Numbered from the stretch's first letter, positions 23,323 to 35,380 are shown. The stretch: DNA of 64,000 nucleotides from Aselliscus stoliczkanus (GCA_033961575.1 CM066728.1:177931678-177995677); one strand, 5' to 3'. Made by a program: numbers and translations. The notes: generated by a model not told the origin, from the sequence alone.

Positions 23323-23369
<47 letters not shown>
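23323..23369. repeat. (AT)23 microsatellite
   Basis: Uninterrupted AT run of about 47 bp; long and pure, so probably variable in length. Confidence 0.95.
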
Positions 23370-23375
<6 letters not shown>

Positions 23376-23654
23376 TTCTCAGTATGTATTTGTGGCTTTG
23401 ACCATTCGTTGGAAAATTAAGCGAATGAAATCGGGGCAGCTCCACATAGAACCCCGCAGTGACGTCAGTAGTGACACTCTCTCCTCCTGCCTGCATCCGT
23501 GCTCCCAGATAATCTCTCACTGGGGACAGAATGCACCCTGTAGGCTGAGTTAGGGCCAGAGACTCTTCACGCTACCTGTCTGCATTACTAATAAAATAAT
23601 AATATGATTACAATAATATAACATATATAACAATCAAATATAATGATCACATGT

Positions 23655-23775
23655 AGCCAACACTTAAAACATTCACTGAGTTCTAGATACTGTTCAAAGC
23701 ACCAATAAACTCATTCGTTTATTTCATCTTTACAACCATCCTATGTTTGGCAGGTATCCTCAAACACAGCAACAT
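23655..23775 (+). repeat. MIR/L2-type fragment
   Basis: 'ttctagatactgttcaaagc...aactcattcgtttatttcatctttacaaccatcctatg' matches the MIR core pattern. Confidence 0.55.
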
Positions 23776-24189
23776 AAAGGATATTTCAGATTACTAAACC
23801 ATAATTCCAACTTAACCAGGAAAAAGACAAAGCATATTTTTATCTACTTTAAAAGTCTACAATATGAAAATTGAGGATCTATTGAATAGGGATGATGACC
23901 AACACTCCAAAAGTTACCAGACCTTTCTGCATTGATGCATCTTTGATGCACTAATTGTTGCAGCAATGAACCAATCAAGAGAAAAAGGCCTAGTAGAGGC
24001 AGCATGCAAAAGAAGCTCTGGAAAATATAAATGACTTCATTAATGCTTGTTATTAAATGCTCTGCTTAAGATGGGTGAGACTTTCTGACCCTTTCAAAAG
24101 AAAACAAAAAACGGAGTTCTTGTGAAGTGATGGTCTTTAGTCCACTCTTAAACCTGGTCAAATGAAATGTGGCCCACGATGCATATGGA

Positions 24190-24360
24190 ATAGTCATAAT
24201 AATAGCTAAGGACTCACTCTCTCCTGGTCTTTATCCCCTTGGAAGTACAATCTGTAGATTCTGTTTTTTAGATGAGGACTCTGAGAGTGCTGAGAAAGTG
24301 AAACACCTGCTCAAGATAACATAACCAGGAAGTGGGAGGATTGGTACCCAGAAAATGTAG
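24190..24360 (+). repeat. MIR SINE fragment
   Basis: 'gatgaggactctgagag...tgctcaagataacataaccaggaagtgg...attggtacccag' matches MIR 3'-half order. Confidence 0.6.
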
Positions 24361-24530
24361 CAATTCACGACTTCCTCTCTTTATTTAAGTTAACCTCAGA
24401 CCTGATCTGTAACTACAGAGAGGCAGCTATGATTATGAAAATCTTTCTTAGTAAGCTTTCTTTATTTCCACTTTTAAACAAATGACAGTTATCCCTATAT
24501 GCAATACAAACTTACAGATTCTCATAGGTA

Positions 24531-25102
24531 TGAAGTCAGAAAATTAAGATGGTGAACTCATCCTAGAAAAAGTGCTACATACCTCATTGTTGAATATCAC
24601 TATGGTCACCTTCGAAGTACTCCCCTTGGGAAGCTGTGTACAGATGCCAGCATGCCAGCACCTAGCCCATCCTTCAAAGCAATTTTGGAACTCTTTTTCT
24701 GGAATGGCCATCAGAGCTGTTGTATTATCCTTGATGTCCTGAATGTCATCAAAATGTCTTCCTTTCAATATTTCCTTTATCTTCGGGTAAAGAAAGAAGT
24801 CGCTGGGGGCCAGATCAGGTAAGTAGGGAGGATGTTCCAATACAGTTATTTGTTTACTTGCTAAAAACTCCCTCACAGACAGTGCCGTGTGAGCTGGTGC
24901 ATTGTCGTGATGCAAGAGCCATGAATTGGTGAAAAGTTCAGGTCATCTAACTTTTTCATGCAGCCTTTTCAGCACTTTTATATAGTAAACTTGGTAAACT
25001 GTGTGTCAAGTTGATACAAATCATAATGAATAATCCCTCTGTTATCAAAACAGGTTAGCAACATTGTTGCAACATGTTCGTGAGCTTAATTGTCAGACCT
25101 CA
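24531..25102 (-). mobile_element. Internally deleted mariner element, 572 bp, both ends present
   Basis: Ends are inverted: tgaagtcagaaaattaagat at 24531 and the complement of cttaattgtcagacctca ending at 25102, with TA at 24529-24530 and 25103-25104. Between them lies a degraded C-terminal transposase on the minus strand. A full mariner is about 1.3 kb, so more than half is missing, mainly the N-terminal DNA-binding part and the first catalytic Asp. Confidence 0.85.
24590..25062 (-). pseudogene. Mariner transposase C-terminal remnant (D34D type)
   Basis: On the minus strand it contains HHDNAPAHTALSVREFL and PPYLPDLAPSDFFLYP, the second and third catalytic Asp motifs of mariner transposases. 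The two Asp are separated by exactly 34 residues, the mariner D34D signature. Then KGRHFDDIQDIKDN and a C-terminal EKEFQNCFEGW block. The longest frame is 24544-24915 (123 codons). Upstream homology (VLKRLHEKVR, a TGA stop, then PELFTNSW) extends to about 25060 through a stop and a frameshift. Non-functional. Confidence 0.9.
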
Positions 25103-25104
25103 TA

Positions 25105-26180
25105 TGTGGCTGTTATCCTTTCTGTGCTGGAAGGTGCTTATTAATTATAATTAATATTCATTGTTCAAGGGAAAACATTTTCTCTGTGCCATTATGAACA
25201 TTTATTCCTTTTGAAATATTCTTTTTGTTTTGTTTTATATGTGTAATTTAACTATTTTGCTTTTGAGTGCAGTAATATGTTGGTTTACAAAAATTCCTTG
25301 TTACCAAATGAATCATTAGGATTACCCAAGTTTTGGTCCTTACTTTCCTTCACTGTCTGATAGGGCCGCTACCATCACCACTTATTTTCTTTGTAAATTA
25401 GCCATTTTTTTCAGTAATTTATGCCCATAACTTATTATAGGCTTCCAGTAGGAAGTGGTAGTTGTAGGTGAAAAGTGTGTATCCAGGGCACACTAAATAT
25501 AATCAGCAGGTTTTTAGTTAGTCCATTATCTCAACTTCTTTGGTGCCCCATGTCCCTTTCTCTCAGAGATAGTATTTTGTCTAAATCACCAGTGCCTGAT
25601 TAGCAAATTTGCTTCGATTGTAAAAGATAATCAGTACTCTATAGTAAATGCATATCTAAAATACTTACAAAACAAAAACAAAACAACCTTTTCTGAGAGC
25701 CACAGCAAGCTCATTGCAGTGGTATGAATGAATGGTCTTTGTGAATTTCATTTGAGTTATTTCAGTACCAAAATTTTTATAATATACCTTTCAATTCTCA
25801 CCTTCTATAATATATTTCTTATCTTCTTTTATAGCACTAACAGTCAGTGATCAGGGAGCCTTTGTTCATGTCTCCTGAATGTGCCCACTATTTTTACAAA
25901 CTGAAATCTTATATTTTCAATAAAAATATAAATGAGTAAATTCTCTGGTTTTCTTATGTAATTAATCTCACATTACTTTTGCCTTCAGTCACCCACGTAG
26001 CATGTATTTATAAGCTGTTAATAATAATTTTGTCACTCCTTTCTGAAAACCAACACATGATTTGAATACATCTTTCATCCATCAGCTTAAACACAGAATG
26101 GTTCGCTGACAGATCTGTTAATTCCTCATAAAGTTCCAAACCGCATACATGAGAGATTTTCTCTGTTTAATGAAATGTCA
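25105..26180. other. Intronic stretch, nothing recognised
   Basis: AT-rich; no exon, RNA or repeat family recognised. Confidence 0.5.
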
Positions 26181-26184
26181 GGTT

Positions 26185-27493
26185 TTAGGTGGAATCTTTT
26201 AACAACTGCGATCTGTATTTTCCTTCATACTTTCAGGTAATTCTTCCCCATTCTTCCTGTATTTGCCTGAGGATTCTTACTGCCTCTAAAAACCCTTCTC
26301 AAATATTGTTTCTGGGTTTTCTGTCTCCCACAATCAAAACTTATATGTCTTTTACTGATTTTTCTTTCAGTTCTCTGGCCTCATTGTTTTTGATGGGAAG
26401 TCAGCTGTTAATTTTATTGTGGTTCCATTGTACCAGTGGAGCAAGTTGTTTTTCTGCTGCTGATTTCAACAGTTTCTCTTCAATTTTGATAAATTGGGTA
26501 TTAATTTATCCTATTTGGAGTTCATTGAGCTTCTTAGAAGTAATATTTTCAGTCATTATTTATTTGAATAAATTTCTGTTCCTTTCTCTATCCTTTCTTT
26601 CTAGTGCCTTCATTATACATATGTTGTACATTTAATGGTGTCCCACCTTTCTGAGGCTCTGTTATTTTTTTCTTGGTTCTGTTTTGTGTTTTTTTTCCTG
26701 TTCTTTGGATTGTGTAGCCTCTATCCATCTATTATCAAGGTTGCTGACTCTGCCATCTGCCCTCAAATCTACTGCTGAGCCACTCTAGTAAATTCTTCAT
26801 TTTAGTTACTGTACTTTTTAACTCCAGAATTTCCATGTGGTTCTTTTTTGTAATTTCTGTTTATTGATTGATATTCTCTGCTTGAAGAGACATTGTCATC
26901 ATACCTCCCTTTACTTCTGAAAGCATTAGCTTCCTTTAGTTCTTTGAACATGTTTATAATGGCTGCTTTCAAGTTTATCTGCTAAATCTAACTTCTGGTG
27001 CCTGTAAGCTTCTATTACCTCTTCTTTCTCACCATGTGTATGGATTATTCTTTCTGGGTTTTGGTTTGTCTTTTGTATGACTCATAATTTTTTGTTGAAA
27101 ACTGCACATTTTATGTAAAACATTGTACCTTTGAATATTGTCCACTCCCCATTTTTGGAGGAAGTTTGTTGAAGTTGTTTGGTCACTTGTTTACCTGCTT
27201 AGTGACTTAGCTGGACTAATTCTGTGTAGTCTGTTTTACCTACGTTATGTACTCTATGACTTTCTTGCTCAGATTATTTTCTTGTTTTCATCATTTAGCC
27301 TGGCTTCCTAGGGTTTTCCCTGGGTCTACATAAACCATTTGTTGATCAAAGTTTGTGATTAAGCCACCTCAGCCAGTTGGATTATTATGCAGCTTGTTGA
27401 CTGCTTTCACAGCTCAGCGACTTTAGATCCCTGCCCCCAACACACATATACCACACACCACACTCACACACACACACACACCCCACATTCTCT

Positions 27494-27549
<56 letters not shown>

Positions 27550-28350
27550 TTAGCCAGGATGCAGTGGCTCGAAGGCCCAGCCCCCGCTGAGAGGGTGCAG
27601 CGCTGGCTGTGTATACAGTCCTCCAGACCATGAGGAATGAATGTGATTTTATTTTTCAGCTTGACTTCCTGGCTTCCTCCTAGGTTGGCATGACTTATTG
27701 TTTAGCCAGTGTTTGGTCAAAGGTTGTACTTAAGCCCTTTGAGTCAGTAAGGCTTTGTCATTTTGCTGAGGGACCTGTGTATATGACTTGGGGCACTTTT
27801 TCGTATCTGCCCATGTCCCAGTCTGGTTCCCTGAGTGGGTGCCGCCTAGAGCGTGTTGTCAACATGATGGACCTTCAGGGATGAGTGTGACCCCAGGGAA
27901 CTCTTCTTGGATGGCTCTCATGCTTAGATGTCTCTGTTTAATTTATGCATGGTTCATTGCTTTACTTTTTGCAACTCATATCATGAAGCTACAGCCCCCA
28001 TGTAATTAATTGCTTGCCACCAAAAATCCATTGTTTCTGACAATTTCCTGAGGCATGAATATCTCCCCACTCAGTCCCAAATAAAGTCAGTCTCCTCAGG
28101 CAGCATGGTGGAGCCCTGTGTCATTAGGGCCGGCCTCTTCTCCTGGGCAGAACCTCTGTGCCATTGCACGGGGGTGTGAGCAGGCACAGTAGCCCGCTTC
28201 TCCCAGAGTGACAACCTTCTGTACAAGCTGGCACTGAGTGGCCTTTGGCTTCTTTGCCCTATGAGTGAGCTAGAATTGGGATGGTCGGAGCCCCAATATC
28301 CTGAGCCTGTCGCTTTTGGGGCAGAGCCCTACCCAGCAAGTGGACAATAA
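26185..28350 (-). mobile_element. Ancient LINE-1 5' region, antisense
   Basis: Same type of sequence as the outer L1 at 14.5-17.1 kb: 'tttaactccagaatttccatgtggttctttttt', 'ataatggctgctttcaag', 'tgtatgactcataattttttgttgaaaactgcacattttatg', then a GC-richer 5' UTR-like part to about 28350. A 148-codon plus-strand frame at 26189-26635 is an antisense shadow. A compound microsatellite lies within. Confidence 0.6.
27439..27547. repeat. Compound (CA)n(CT)n(CA)n microsatellite
   Basis: Over 100 bp of CA, then about 26 bp of CT, then CA again. Confidence 0.95.
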
Positions 28351-28860
28351 GTAGAAGAAGAGAGATGTCATCCTCTTAGCATCACTTGCTCATATTTGTG
28401 CATGTGCAGTGCAGGGTGGGGTGTGGGTAGCGGAATGAGAGGCATAGCAGCCTGCCCCCCGTAGGTGAATCTGTAGCCCTGGACTAAGAGCTGGGAAGGG
28501 AGGGAGCCCCCATGTTCTTGGCTCTATCTACCCAGAGTAGAGCTTTCCTCACACTCTCATTTGCTATTTTTCAAGGCTTTGCTCCACACTAAGTGACATT
28601 TAGCTCATCTGGTGACTAATCTTTCCTTGTAGTTGAGTGTGATCATTGGGTTGTGACTTCTCATATCTTTGGTCCATTGCTAGTGCTATGAGTGCCACTT
28701 CATGGTAAGTACATGTCTGTGAATGAACGAGTGGATGAATGAATGGATGTGCATCAAAGTTCTCAAGTGATACAACGAGTAGGGATTTGGGATACTTGGC
28801 AGCTCTGCTAGATATGGAAGTAGGTCTAGACTCTGCTGGCCCAGCCCATTCACAGCCAGC
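28350..28860. other. Intronic stretch, nothing firm
   Basis: May be the outer end of the antisense L1 5' UTR; no exon recognised. Short gaatga-rich run at 28722-28750. Confidence 0.4.
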
Positions 28861-28864
28861 CAGA

Positions 28865-29585
28865 ACTTCTAAAAGTAAAAGTTGTATAAAGAACTACTAC
28901 ACAGCATGTGAGTAAGAAAAGACAAGCCAATGGCCCAGCAGACATCAGTAACAGGAAAAAAATAGGTACAGGATATGCATAGGCAGCCTATAGAGTAGGA
29001 ATCACAGAAGATCAATTAGTGGGAAAGGATGTTCCGTTTCTCTAGTAATCAGGAAAATGGAAATTAAACCAAGGTGGTAATATAAATTTAAATTTACTAT
29101 CATTAGATTTATAAAATTTAAGAAGTCTGACAAAACTAAATATTGAGGAAGATGTGGAAAAATGGGAATTTGGGTACCTTACAGGCAGGGCTATAAATTG
29201 GTACAACTACAGTGGAGAGTAACATGGCAATAAGTACATAGGTTGAAGATCAGTGCACTTGTGTACCTTACGCCACATGAGTTCCACGTCAGTCCTAGAG
29301 AAAATGCTCACTCGTGTACAGAAGATGCAGAGGGTGCTTATTACTGTACCGCTTGTAATGGTAAAAAGTGTAACACAGCCGAAATAGACATCACTAAGGA
29401 AATGGATAAACAAATGTTGATGTATTCGTTCAGTGGAACACCTTACAGCAGTTAAAATGAATGGTGTGCCATTGGGAAGGAGAGTAGTGTGTGTGTGTGG
29501 GGGGGGGGGGGCGGGGTGGACATTTTATATATTTTAAAGTACTCATAACAAAGAGAGCAAATTGTTAGCTTTTTAAAAGCAGAGT
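28865..29585 (+). mobile_element. Ancient LINE-1/HAL1-like fragment, sense
   Basis: 'gaggaagatgtggaaaaatggg', 'gcagggctataaattggtacaacta', 'ggtaaaaagtgtaacacagcc' and 'ggataaacaaatg' follow the order of old L1 ORF2 3' ends. Stops throughout. Confidence 0.6.
29486..29516. repeat. (GT)nGn low-complexity run
   Basis: GT repeat followed by a run of 12 or more G. Candidate for sequencing or assembly error in length. Confidence 0.9.
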
Positions 29586-29589
29586 TGTG

Positions 29590-30478
29590 TATAGATGGAT
29601 GTGCACATTTTGGAGTTGGAAATAATATGCCAGATTTCTGTAAAACCAGTCTTCCTCTTTGACCTTTAATATTTCTTTAGGAACTTGGTTCTTCTGGTGC
29701 TTAAATCCAGTTTCTACCTTGACATGCTCCTATTTGAGTGACACTGATTCATTATGAGTTTAAGAAGGGCACCTGTGTTTAGCCATTAGAAGACAAGATG
29801 CACCATATTCATTAAATAGCAAGAGACTCTCCCTCCATTTGTTTTTTCACAGTATAACTTTCTCTTCTAATGGTAGTGTGTTATCTAAAACCGCCTGCTT
29901 TACTAAAGATATTCTCCTGAGCTTTAAATGACAGGTTCCGCATACTCTAAGTTAGGAAATATTATGTAAGAGTAGATGGCAGCTCACTCAAGAGAAACAA
30001 AGTTTGCAGGAATCTATAAAATAATTCATTGGAAAAATTTATTTTAGGTTCCAGTAAATTAAGCCCCACTGTGGGGTTTCATGGGCTGTGTAGGGAAGGG
30101 AATCAAAACCAAAACAAAAGGACAACAGCAATAAAAACTATATATTATGTTCTCTAAGCCTACTTAGAGAGCACGATGTTTTTATTAGCAAATCTGGGAC
30201 TTGAGGCATGCAGGACTTCTTCCAGAGAGGAGACATATGTTCTCTTGCGAGTGCCAGCCTTGTGCCAATCACAGTTCCCCTGTCCCGCAAATGAGAGCGA
30301 AATGCTGTGTATCCGTTATGGCAGGAATGAAAGCCATTCCGAAAGCAGCGTCCTTTGGTGATGCCAAGCTCTTGTTTGGCTCAGTGGCTATGCGCTAAGT
30401 ATATCTAGCATGATACTTTAAAATCATAAATCCTCTCATGTTTCACCTTCATTGCTCTTAGTTTGAAGGCCTTCATTT
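29590..30478. other. Intronic stretch, nothing recognised
   Basis: No exon or repeat family recognised; an AACAAAAG-rich patch near 30110. Confidence 0.5.
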
Positions 30479-30479
30479 A

Positions 30480-30675
30480 GTCCGAAAGGGCCTGCCGGGT
30501 CTGGCTCCTGAGGGTACCTCCAGCCTCCTTGCCTCCCTGCTCCTTAGCCCTGCTGGCCTCTTGGAGGAGCCTTGCTTACCCATATATGCCAGGGCCTTCG
30601 CATATCCTCTTCATGGTAGCTTCAGTGCCTGACACGTAAAAGGAATTCAGTCTTTTCCAAATGAATGAGTGGCCA
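30480..30675 (+). repeat. L2 LINE 3' fragment
   Basis: 'aagggcctgccgggtctggctcc', 'cctccagcctccttgcctccctgctcc', 'ccagggccttcgca' and a gaatgagtgg end are L2-type sequence. Confidence 0.55.
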
Positions 30676-32389
30676 AGATGAGAAGGTGGCTAAGTTGTAA
30701 GGTGGCGGTGGTGATGGAGATGTGGTGGGAAACAAGCATCTGTGCAAAGGGTAACACCTTTGACTGCCTTGTCTGATCATTAATGTTTCAAATGGGTTGT
30801 TGAGAGGCCAACTCTTATGACACCCTTCTTTTTCTAACTTCTTTTCATCACATTCTTATTAACAGTCATGCTGGAATATTACCTTAATTAAAAAAAAAAA
30901 AAAGAAAGTTTAAAATACTACTGCTGTCGAAAGTACCCAGAGCCACTGCTGATTTCCTGTTTTCTAGAGTCACCTTTTGTCTTCAAGCTTTGCCCCTGGC
31001 AGAGGGGTATTTTGTGGGAAAGAAGAAAAGGCAAATGCAGTGATGGTTCAGGGGAATGAGATCAAATAGAATTAAATGGAAAAAAGAAGGTAAAGGAAAA
31101 CATCAGCCGACTGAGCTGGTGCCGTGGCGGGTGTGCTGTTCCGCTGCCTTCTCACTGCTCACACATTGAACGAGGCCCCAGGAACCGGAGATGAACAAGA
31201 CCAAAATCACGGCCTTCCAGGAACTTGAAAAAGTTGGAGAGCATTCAAATGGGTAATGGCGATACAAAATACAGTCTAACAAGTGCTAACTGGAATTAGG
31301 CCCAGGAGTGGCAGGAGGACAGAGGGCATCAGACATCTTCATATACAGCTCACCTGGAGAGACAGTATGGTTCAGGAGGAATGTGGGCACAGGAAGGAAG
31401 TGATGGACTTCTTATTGGGGGGCAGGAAAGCCTAACAGATTTTAATCAGTTCTTGTTAGTTACCAGGAAAACGTTTAGCCACATTTTTTAGCAATATAAA
31501 CAACATGGGAACAAGTTAAAAATTTTAAAAAATGTTTACACGTTAAAGTATCCCACAGTGCTGCTGATTGATATCAATTGATTACAACCAGCCCAAGTAA
31601 ACCACTTCCTGGGAATCAGGTGTTTTATTGGGTATGAGAGTTAGGGGGCCTGGGTTTCAGTCCTGTCTCTGGTATGACCTGGCTGTCGTCCCCCTTCCTC
31701 AGTGGCTCCGATCACTGCTCCTCTTCCTACTCTCCGGCAGGCGCAACTACCCACGGGGTGGTGTATTCCCGTCAGAAACACAAGTTTACTCCCATCTGAT
31801 TCTCTTCTGATGGGTGACTCGACTTCCTCTTTCTTACACCTCCACCCCAAATAGGAATTGAAATCTCTCATCTAGAAAAAAAAATCTATGCTGCACAGGT
31901 TCACGAATGTATCCCCTTTCCTCTCATATTCTCCAACTTAACCTCTACTTGCTAACTCTGAACTAAGACACCACAGAACTCTGATAACATGAGGTGGTTA
32001 GATAAGGAAACTTCAGAGGGCACTTCTGAAAAGTGCGTTCTCAGTATAACATTGCTTTCTGAAGTGTAAATTTTTATTTCACCTTTAACGAGTGACAGGT
32101 GCCCACAGGAACATCATTTTAGTCTTAAAGATCCTCATCTGTCATGATGTTGTATATATTATATTAATGGCTCTGAAACCTTTCATCAGCCTGGATTTTG
32201 GAAAGTGTGTGTGTTTCTTCCTTCTACCACAAGTTAGTCCTGGGTAGAAGCATTTTGGAAGCGCCCCCCTCCATGTTACTGTGTCCATGGATTTCCGCAT
32301 GTCCAGTCACCTTGTTCTTCTGAAGTTACAGAGTCAAGTCTTGGTACTTGCAGAATAATGACACTGCTTTCCATAGTGAAGTGCTGTAC
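30676..32389. other. Intronic stretch, nothing firm
   Basis: A-run at 30889-30903. Weak ancient-repeat resemblance at 31160-31330 and a possible MIR head at 31628-31690. No exon recognised. Confidence 0.45.
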
Positions 32390-32518
32390 AGTTGACAAAG
32401 CTTACTCAGTTATTGTATATATTCTTTATAACTGCCCCGTGAAGTAGTTTTAATTATCCACCTCTTAAATTAGAAAAATTAAGAGTTAAAATGATATGCC
32501 CAAGGTTACCAACCTTGA
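32390..32518 (+). repeat. MIR SINE fragment
   Basis: 'attgtatatattctttataactgccccgtgaagtag...attagaaaaattaagagttaaaatgatatgcccaaggttacc' has MIR order. Confidence 0.6.
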
Positions 32519-32519
32519 A

Positions 32520-32948
32520 AAACACATACAATGTATACCAACTTATGGAGGTATGAACAAATTATGTGTATTCATACATTGAAAGTTATTCAACTGTAAA
32601 AAGAAATGAAGTACTGATACAGGTTATAGCATGGATGAACCTTACAAATATTATGCTACGTGAAAGAAACCAGAAACAAAACACCATATGATTAGAAAAT
32701 TCCATTTATATGAAACATCCAAAATAGATAACTCCACAGACAAAAAGGAGATTAGGTTGTCAGGGGTGGGACATTGAATGGAGTTGGGGAAGTGACGGCT
32801 AGTGGGTATGAGGTTTCTTTTTGGTGTGATGAAAACTGTTCAAAGTTTACAATATGGTGATGACCACACAACTCTGTAAATATATTAAAAGTAATTGAAT
32901 TGTACACTTTAAATGAATAAACTTTGGGACATGTTAATTATATATCTC
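32520..32948 (+). mobile_element. LINE-1 3' end fragment, sense
   Basis: ORF2 3' end and 3' UTR order: 'ttcaactgtaaaaagaaatgaagtactgatacagg', 'catggatgaacc', 'acaccatatgattagaaaattcca', 'ttgtacactttaaatgaata'. Ends where the chimeric SINE inserted. Confidence 0.75.
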
Positions 32949-32963
32949 AAAAAAGTTGTTAAA

Positions 32964-33140
32964 CTCAAGAGTGCGAGCTGAGCTCTGAGCAACAGCAGTT
33001 CGATGCCCAGCCCAAGCTGAGCTGCCCGAACCATTTTGGGCCGGCTGAGTGGCGCGGTGGTTAAGCGCTGGCTTGGGAAGCCAACAGCCCCGGTTTGGGT
33101 CCCACATATGAGGGCCAGTGACACTGCCCTCAAAAAAAAA
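32964..33140 (+). mobile_element. Chimeric SINE: fragment of longer SINE fused to the short tRNA SINE
   Basis: One 15-bp duplication aaaaaagttgttaaa flanks the whole unit (32949-32963 and 33141-33155). Part 1 (about 32964-33032) is an internal piece of the longer SINE seen antisense at 57186-57336 (gagctgagctctgagcaaca, cagttcgatgcccagccc). Part 2 (33038-33131) is the complete short SINE: head gggccggctgagtggcgcgg, box-B-like ggtttgggtccc, terminal hairpin at 33110-33131, then A tail. No A tail or second duplication lies between the parts. Confidence 0.88.
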
Positions 33141-33155
33141 AAAAAAGTTGTTAAA

Positions 33156-35380
33156 ATTGTCAGTTCACTCTTCTCTTCCCAACAAGTGATTTCAAAACCA
33201 CGGTCACTAGGCCCCCTTCTTGGTAGATATTTGGCTTCGTTATTTTTCCTGCCATAACAAGAGGTACCCAGCGCCTTCTTCAAAGTCTCTCCCTTCTGAA
33301 TACTCCTCTATCCCTTCCTCGCCTGTCCAACTTGAACAAATAAGAGGACAGCCTCCCAAAGCCCCTGTGTAACAACTTACTGCAGGTGCTGACATTAGCA
33401 CATGAGTAGGCCTGTGCAGAATTTAAAAGAGAATATTCTTTCCTGTGTCCTTCCCATATTTTATTTTTCTGCATAGCTTCATTAGAGTTTTGCCAACAGT
33501 CAACCCTTTCAGGAGCAAGAGCGAGTCTTCCACATGGTTGAAAAGCACTGGGCAGAAATCTGAAAGCAAAGGAAGCTGGTAGTGCCAGTTTTGAATGCTG
33601 GGATTGTATTTAGAACGTGTCCCCATCTTTGAGCAACTCTAAGCCTGTAGAAAAGTCAAAACTGTCCCTGTTGTTTATCAAATAAAGTGTATACGAGTAT
33701 TTGTATAAGAGGGGGGAAAGTAACTATTGTTACACAGTTGATTGAGGCAGTAGAAAGTGGGATGATAAAGGCCGTAGCTTCTTTCCACATCTTGAAAGCA
33801 TATTGGGAAAGAAAGACCCATGTTAGCTCTTAGATGGTGTGGGATGCAGTAAATAAATGGTTCAGCTCACGTAGCAGCCTCTCTGGTTACATCTATGCTG
33901 CAGGGGCAGAGGACGCCTGAAGCTGTCATACCAGAGATTGTGGGTAAAGCAGTCCATGAATTTGTATGATGGTTGCGGGGAGCTGCCGCCATTTCTCCTT
34001 CTCTGACTTCAGAGCCGGCGAGCTGTGAGTCTCCAGGGAGAGTCGGCTTCAGTACAGGCAGCAGACCTCGCGGCTGGGAGCAGAAGCAGGGAGGCCCATC
34101 TGTCAGGGCACCGGCTTCTTCGCAGTGATAGGTGCTTAGCATTCTGAAGTTCTGCCCAGGAATTTGTTTGGTTTGGATGATGGAATTTCTGTAGATATGA
34201 GTTATCAAACGTGATAATCTCAGGCAGGGATCCATCTTTCTGAGTTTAGTATGGTTATTCTTTTTCCTAATGTAATTCCTTTATGAGAGGGTCAGTGATT
34301 TTCTGTATTAGATAGTGGGCCCAGGAGTCCTTCATTGAATGCTAACTAGTTGTCCATCTCCTTTCATGACTATCTCTGAAGTCTCTTCATCTCTTCCTTA
34401 TTGTTATTTAAGGTCGAGCTTATGATTTATTATTGCAGCTGTGAGCATATGGTGCTAGCTTTCTCTGGCTTAGGAAGGGAAGAGTAGGTACCTCAGGTTA
34501 GAGCGTGGCTGCCACATTTGGTGGCATAAAATGCTGTGTGGAGAGCTGTACCTATTGATCTAAGAAATACTTGTAGGAGTCTCTCAGGCCTTCAGATGCC
34601 CATTGGCTTGCGGTTTGTCCCAGATGTTTGCTTCCTGCAGAGCTGAAGCACCTGCCTTGAGCCTTGAATGGACAGAGGGAGGCTGCCCAAGCATTAGTGA
34701 TGGAACGGAGCATGTTCTCAGCTGCCTGCCCTGCAGCTGGGACCCAGCAACTGTCAGTTACTCTACTTGGTATGAGTATTTCATGCAGTTCCGAATGATA
34801 ATTCCATAGGCAGAAAGTGAAATGGAAGAAATACTATGTGCGAAAACAGTATTAGGCTGCAGTTTCCGTTGTCTGATTCCTGGTATCCTGTAGGTCCCAC
34901 GCACTTTGCCTCCGAGCCCATTGTACTCACCTACGTCACATACCCAGCCATTTGCATGGTCACAGAACTGTTAGGCTCTTAGAATAATTGTTCTGATTAC
35001 CACCCACCACCACCTCCTTGTTCCTCCCCTGGGCTTGATTACGCTCATTTGAGAAACTTCCTCCTTGGTTTCTTTGATCCTTCTCTTTCCTGATTCTCCC
35101 TCTGCTTTCTGACTGTCTTTTTCTTGGTCTTTTGTGTAGACTTTTGCCCCCTTCCTGCCCCTTACTTTTTGCTGCTGCTTAGGGTTTCCTCCTTGACCCA
35201 TAACTGCTCTGTGGATACATGTTCTCCCTGAGCAATGTAATTTATTTTTCCAGTTTCACAAATCAAATGCATAGCAGTGATTCCACATATCTGTACCTTG
35301 CCTTGACCTCTCCCTAGAGGCTCAGACTCATGTATTCAATTCCTGGCTGGACATACTTACTTGGACTTCAAACCCAGTGG
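33156..35380. other. Intronic stretch, nothing recognised
   Basis: 2.2 kb with no repeat family or exon recognised. A 122-codon minus frame at 33867-34235 has no known motif. Confidence 0.5.

Larger units (their letters stand above)
22197..23654. other. Intronic stretch with two TA microsatellites, otherwise nothing recognised
   Basis: Contains only the TA runs listed separately. No exon or family recognised. Confidence 0.5.

Noticed and set aside
26189..26635. 148-codon open frame, plus strand, hydrophobic
   Set aside because: It is the antisense of an ancient L1; T-rich antisense L1 gives spurious Phe/Leu-rich frames.
27439..27547. Regularly spaced repeat considered as a CRISPR-like array
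   Set aside because: It is a dinucleotide microsatellite with no spacers, in a mammalian genome.
33038..33131. Possible functional tRNA gene
   Set aside because: It has box A/B-like motifs but no cloverleaf 3' half and no acceptor stem. It is a tRNA-derived SINE with a tail and target duplications.
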